DNA from: Sphingomonadales bacterium
GTDB taxonomy: Bacteria > Pseudomonadota > Alphaproteobacteria > Sphingomonadales > Sphingomonadaceae
Assembly (NCBI GenBank): GCA_016714795.1
Contig: JADKCA010000006.1
Coordinates: 124,001-188,000 of the forward strand
Length of the DNA: 64,000 nt
Direction: 5' to 3'
In this document: piece by piece, positions 60,996 through 64,000 of the stretch
How positions within the stretch are numbered: position 1 is the first letter of the stretch
Layout of the letters: each line of letters opens with the position of its first letter
Made by a program: the position numbers and the translations under genes
Notes under the pieces: model-generated
Databases searched by the model: none
What the model was told of the DNA's origin: nothing
Seen by the model: the letters and a program-made list of their open reading frames with translations, nothing else

Positions 60996-61075
60996 TCCCG
61001 CATGATGCGCGTGGACAGGCCAGGCCGCAATGCTCTGCATCACATCGAAATTAAGACCTATATGGCACTTTTTTC

Positions 61076-61105
61076 TTGACATCGTCACGCTGTTATGGCT
61101 ATATT
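61076..61105 (+). promoter_or_regulatory. Strong sigma-70-like promoter before the packaging genes
   Basis: TTGACA (61076-61081), an 18-base spacer, and TATATT (61100-61105): a near-consensus -35/-10 pair about 110 bases before the first packaging gene. Given the high-GC background it stands out clearly. Confidence 0.55.
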
Positions 61106-61213
61106 GGCAACACTGGAAAATTGCGAGTCGCGGGGCGGATGCGCCGCTGATGAACGGGCTGGAGGGCGAAAGCTTTCACGGCCCTTTTCTTATGGATCAA
61201 GGATTTCCAACCC

Positions 61214-61660
61214 ATGACCAAAGCCGAGCCCACCATTGGCAAGGCCGCGCGTGCCACGTTTCTGGCACATCTTGCCGAAACATCGAACGTTTCTGCCTCT
61301 GCCCGTATGGCCAAGATCACCTCCTCGCGAGTCTATCGCGAACGCCTGCGTTTCCCCGCGTTTCGCGCCCAATGGCAGGATGCGCTGGCCGAAGGCTATG
61401 CCCGGCTGGAGGCCGAATTGCTGGCTGAAGCGCTGCGCCCGGCGAGCGGAAACCTGAAAGACATCACGCTCAAATCGCGCCAGATGAAGGTGCGACTGGG
61501 CATGACGCTGCTCTCGCTCCACCGCGCTTCGGTGCGCGGGGCCAAGCCCACCCTACCCGCTCCGCCTGCCCGCTCTCGCGCAGAGATCCGGGCGGACTGG
61601 GAGGCCGAGCTGGACGCCATGAAAGACCGGATGACCGCTGATGACAGCGCCGCAAAGTGA
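61214..61660 (+). CDS. Terminase small subunit-like protein (GTA gene 1 position)
   Basis: 148 residues. The N-terminal region (KAARATFLAHLAETSNVSAS; ARMAKITSSRVYRER) looks like a helix-turn-helix that would recognise DNA for packaging; the rest is helical and charged. It occupies the usual small-terminase slot directly before the large terminase, overlapping it by 20 bases. AAGGA is 9 bases before the ATG. Assignment rests mainly on position and the HTH-like start. Confidence 0.75.
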   Translation: MTKAEPTIGKAARATFLAHLAETSNVSASARMAKITSSRVYRERLRFPAFRAQWQDALAEGYARLEAELLAEALRPASGNLKDITLKSRQMKVRLGMTLLSLHRASVRGAKPTLPAPPARSRAEIRADWEAELDAMKDRMTADDSAAK

Positions 61661-62948
61661 AGCCGAGCGCCTCGCCCTTGCCCCGTCGGCAGAACGCGAG
61701 GCGTGGTTCAAAGCCTGCAAGCATCCCGAACGCATTGCACATGACTGGGCGTATTGGCGGCGGCCCTCCCAGGTGCCGCCGGAAGGAGACTGGCGCGGCT
61801 GGTTCATCATGGCCGGGCGCGGATTTGGCAAGACCCGCATGGCCGCCGAATGGGTGCGAGACGTGGCCGAAAACGATGGCGCGGCGCGGATTGCGCTCGT
61901 CGCCGCCACGCTGCACGAAGCACGCACGATCATGGTGGAGGGCGAAAGCGGTCTGCTCTCCATCGCGCCGCCGGATCAGCGCCCGACTTTCGAACCCTCG
62001 CTGCGCCGCCTGAGCTGGCCCAATGGCGCGATAGCGACGCTCTATTCGGCGGCGGAGCCCGATAGCCTGCGTGGCCCCCAGCACAGCCACGGCTGGGCAG
62101 ATGAAATTGCCAAATGGGATAATGCGGTGAAGGCGTGGAACAATCTCGACATGACGCTGCGGCTGGGTCACGCGCCCCGCATCGTCGCCACCACGACCCC
62201 GCGTCCGGTGCCGCTTGTCCGCCGCCTGCTGGCGGAGCCCGACTTTGTGCTGACGCGCGGGACAACGCAAGATAATCGCGCAAATCTGCCTACTGCCTTT
62301 CTGAGCGCAATGCAGCGTGTCTATGCTGGCACGCGGCTGGGGCGGCAAGAACTGGCAGGCGAATTGCTGGACGATGTTGAAGGCGCACTATGGACGCGCG
62401 CGCTGATCGAGCAGTGTCGCGATGACGCCGTGCCGCCGCTTGCCCGCGTGGTGATTGGCGTTGACCCGCCCGCCAGCGCGACGGGAGACGCCTGCGGTAT
62501 CATTGCCGTCGGGCTGGGTAGCGATGGCCACGCCTGGGTGCTGGGCGATCACAGCGTGCGCGGCAAAAGCCCCGAAGGCTGGGCACGCGCGGTTTCCGCC
62601 GCCGCCGCCCGCTGGCAGGCAGACCGCGTCATCGCCGAAGCCAATCAGGGCGGAGACATGGTGGCCGCGACCTTGCGCGCTGCGGATATCGCCCTGCCCG
62701 TGAAATTGGTCCACGCCTCCCGCGGCAAAGTCGCCCGCGCCGAACCCGTCCACGCGCTCTACGAATCCGGCCGCGTGCACCATGCGGGGGCGTTTCCCGA
62801 TCTGGAAGACGAACTCTGCGGCCTGATGACCGGCGGCGGATATGAAGGCCCCGGCAGAAGCCCCGACCGGGCCGATGCACTGGTTTGGGCGGTGACGGAG
62901 GTGATGCTGGGGCGGAAGGCGAGCAGCGCGAAAATCACACGACTATAA
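61641..62948 (+). CDS. Terminase large subunit/DNA-packaging ATPase
   Basis: 435 residues. ATPase Walker A AGRGFGKT (58-65) and Walker B-type HGWADE (150-155), then a nuclease domain starting VVIGVDPPASATGDACG and ending with PDRADALVWAVTE, whose Asp residues cut DNA. This is the motor that fills capsids in phages and GTAs. It follows the small terminase-like gene with overlap. The downstream portal gene is separated by an unexpected insert of about 1 kb. Confidence 0.94.
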   Translation: MTAPQSEAERLALAPSAEREAWFKACKHPERIAHDWAYWRRPSQVPPEGDWRGWFIMAGRGFGKTRMAAEWVRDVAENDGAARIALVAATLHEARTIMVEGESGLLSIAPPDQRPTFEPSLRRLSWPNGAIATLYSAAEPDSLRGPQHSHGWADEIAKWDNAVKAWNNLDMTLRLGHAPRIVATTTPRPVPLVRRLLAEPDFVLTRGTTQDNRANLPTAFLSAMQRVYAGTRLGRQELAGELLDDVEGALWTRALIEQCRDDAVPPLARVVIGVDPPASATGDACGIIAVGLGSDGHAWVLGDHSVRGKSPEGWARAVSAAAARWQADRVIAEANQGGDMVAATLRAADIALPVKLVHASRGKVARAEPVHALYESGRVHHAGAFPDLEDELCGLMTGGGYEGPGRSPDRADALVWAVTEVMLGRKASSAKITRL

Positions 62949-63012
62949 TAGGTTTTTTCCTACCACCGGTATTAATCGAACGACTTAGCCTCAACTCATC
63001 CTATTTTTTTTT

Positions 63013-63061
63013 CAGGGCCCCGTAACTGATAGGGCTTTGCCCTATCAGTTACGGGGCCCTG
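63013..63061. repeat. Perfect palindrome with 23-base arms
   Basis: Arms of 23 bases (starting CAGGGCCCCGTAACTGAT) are exact reverse complements around TTT. A run of about nine T residues lies on its left. For plus-strand transcription the U-tract would precede the hairpin, so it is not a standard terminator in that direction, and on the minus strand the tract is A. It marks the left part of the insert between terminase and the coupled gene pair. Confidence 0.9.
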
Positions 63062-63144
63062 AGTCAAATTGACCTGCTGATATTGCAACCATATCTCAAT
63101 CTTGTTCGCACAATCCGAACATTCAGACTCCATATGGTGTACCC

Positions 63145-63324
63145 ATGACCGAAGCCCAACGCTACAAAGCGATTTCTGACATGCTTGATGCCTATACGGC
63201 TAAGCACACTGTTTCGCCGGAAGCAGCACGGAAAGCATTGATCCGGGAAGGCATTTACACGCCCAAAGGCAATCTGAAAAAGAAATATGACGAATCGCTC
63301 GACCTGAAGCAGGTTGCAATTTGA
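63145..63324 (+). CDS. Small 59-residue protein coupled to the ADP-ribosyltransferase-like gene
   Basis: Starts MTEAQRYKAISDMLDAYTAK and continues ALIREGIYTPKGNLKKKY. Compact, charged and helical, like a small antitoxin or partner protein. Its stop (TGA 63322-63324) overlaps the TTG start of the next gene (TTGA), so the two are translationally coupled. The IREGIYT-x-x-G-x-L segment recurs in small proteins I recall upstream of similar genes. No strong ribosome-binding site is visible. Base composition is clearly less GC-rich than the terminase gene. Confidence 0.65.
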   Translation: MTEAQRYKAISDMLDAYTAKHTVSPEAARKALIREGIYTPKGNLKKKYDESLDLKQVAI

Positions 63325-63920
63325 GTCGTCTGTCCCCGGCCTTTGTGCTGGGCTATCACGGATGTGATGCAGAAGTCGCTCAGCGTGCCATAGGTGGAGG
63401 GTCTCTCAAGCCCAGCGAAAACGACTATGACTGGCTCGGCAGCGGCGTCTATTTCTGGGAAGCTGACCCTGATCGGGCTTGGCAATGGGCCTATGAACAA
63501 AATTCACGCGGAAAGATTGAAAAGCCAGCAATTCTTGGCGCGGTTATCGACCTGCGCAACTGCCTGAACCTCACGACGCAAGAAGGCGTCAGCCTGCTGC
63601 GGAAGGCCTATGAGTCATACAAGGCATTCAGAGAAATTGAAGGCAAACCACTCCATGTGAATAGCGACCTTGCGCGCATACCGAGCAGTGACAAATTGAT
63701 GCGCCGACTCGATAACGCGGTGATTGAACGCCTGCATGGTTTGGTCAAAGATAATAATCTCGAACCCTTCGATACCGTTCGCGGCATGTTCCGAGAAGGG
63801 GAGGCCATCTACCCCAACGCAGGATTCTGGGAGAAAACGCATGTGCAAATTGCTGTGCGCAACCATGATTGCATCATCGGCTATTTCAAGCCGAAGCTGA
63901 AACTTCTGCTCATCAAGTAG
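63321..63920 (+). CDS. ADP-ribosyltransferase-like protein, putative toxin
   Basis: 199 residues from a TTG start with AGG about 9 bases upstream. The N terminus has GYHGCD (Tyr12-His13-Gly14), then ENDYDWLGSGVYFWEADP (Tyr44 in GVYFWE), and near the end EKTHVQIAV with Gln176 before a final strand. H-...-Y-...-E/Q spacing with a YHG start is the pattern of ADP-ribosyltransferase folds (DUF3990-like, PARP/DarT-type). It would transfer ADP-ribose from NAD to a target, or cleave NAD. The fold call comes from motif positions only. It is coupled to the 59-residue gene and lies in the packaging cluster. Confidence 0.6.
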   Translation: MSRLSPAFVLGYHGCDAEVAQRAIGGGSLKPSENDYDWLGSGVYFWEADPDRAWQWAYEQNSRGKIEKPAILGAVIDLRNCLNLTTQEGVSLLRKAYESYKAFREIEGKPLHVNSDLARIPSSDKLMRRLDNAVIERLHGLVKDNNLEPFDTVRGMFREGEAIYPNAGFWEKTHVQIAVRNHDCIIGYFKPKLKLLLIK

Positions 63921-63934
63921 GAAACCCTAAACCC

Positions 63935-64000
63935 ATGAAACTCTTCGGCTGGAAATCGGCCGGGCGTGCTGCTGTGCGCCCGGCCAAAACTTATGTCTCG
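63935..64000 (+). CDS. Probable phage/GTA portal protein, 5' end only
   Basis: The 22 codons visible encode MKLFGWKSAGRAAVRPAKTY and VS. A short basic MKLFG-type start after a large terminase is typical for portal proteins. Identity rests on position; no conserved domain is reached. The gene continues beyond the window. Confidence 0.55.
   Translation, partial: MKLFGWKSAGRAAVRPAKTYVS

Larger units (their letters stand above)
61214..64000 (+). mobile_element. Start of a GTA/prophage-like packaging cluster, running off the right edge
   Basis: Order: small terminase-like gene, large terminase, accessory insert (palindrome plus two genes), then the first codons of a portal-like gene. The terminase-portal order follows the head module of Rhodobacter-type gene transfer agents and siphoviruses. 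No integrase or att site is visible, which favours a domesticated GTA, but the window ends too early to decide. Confidence 0.65.

Noticed and set aside
63013..63061. Intrinsic terminator for the terminase operon
   Set aside because: The T-run is upstream of the hairpin on the plus strand and becomes an A-run downstream on the minus strand, so neither orientation gives hairpin plus U-tract.

Overview
The window looks like chromosome from a high-GC alphaproteobacterium, most likely in the Sphingomonadales. This rests on a GcrA-type cell-cycle regulator, COQ9 and UbiG of ubiquinone synthesis, an isocitrate lyase paired with a divergent ScfR/RamB-type regulator, rplM-rpsI, a gene-transfer-agent (GTA)-like packaging cluster, and several families of dispersed GC-rich inverted repeats between genes. 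Most of the window is ordinary core genome in short, tightly packed operons, often with ATGA or GTGA stop/start overlaps.

Layout. 1-10 kb: a partial metallo-hydrolase, then feoA-feoB-ssb behind a Fur-like box, COQ9, a PuuD-like membrane protein, an EamA exporter, an Old Yellow Enzyme and RNase R. 10-13.6 kb: a glpD-glpK-sirtuin operon. 13.7-20.6 kb: an orphan Pycsar-effector-like membrane protein, folP, a 2OG-oxygenase-like protein, a frameshifted serine beta-lactamase-like lipoprotein, a multiply broken isocitrate lyase gene and its divergent regulator with a candidate operator. 20.7-30 kb: trigger factor, tRNA-Leu, an M48 protease operon, a membrane diguanylate cyclase, ubiG, xerC and a Bax-inhibitor-1-like protein. 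30-40 kb: small exported proteins, a four-gene beta-helix/diheme-cytochrome operon, a TonB receptor, an alpha/beta hydrolase, purB and tRNA-Trp. 40-45 kb: a 1051-residue trimeric autotransporter adhesin and an MFS transporter. 45-53 kb: an XRE regulator with a divergent DUF6456 gene, an anomalous poly-G/GA stretch, heme A synthase, rplM-rpsI, an ABC-2 permease, a frameshifted gcrA, tRNA-Gln and purC. 53-61 kb: ygfZ, a molybdopterin oxidoreductase, SPFH plus ribbon-helix-helix genes behind a palindrome, glutathione peroxidase, a sterol-desaturase-family hydroxylase, a membrane AraC regulator, patatin and a lipoprotein.

61-64 kb: the start of a GTA/prophage-like packaging cluster (small terminase-like, large terminase, portal). 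Between large terminase and portal sits a less GC-rich insert. It holds a perfect 23-bp-arm palindrome, a 59-residue protein and a 199-residue protein with ADP-ribosyltransferase-like landmarks, translationally coupled by a TTGA overlap. I read it as a toxin-antitoxin-like or accessory module in the packaging cluster and consider it the best candidate for an undescribed system here.

Caveat: four normally conserved genes carry frame lesions or suspicious 3' ends (serine hydrolase, aceA, gcrA, possibly ctaA), and one stretch near 46.6 kb resembles a sequencing artefact. Consensus errors must be excluded before any of these is called a true pseudogene.
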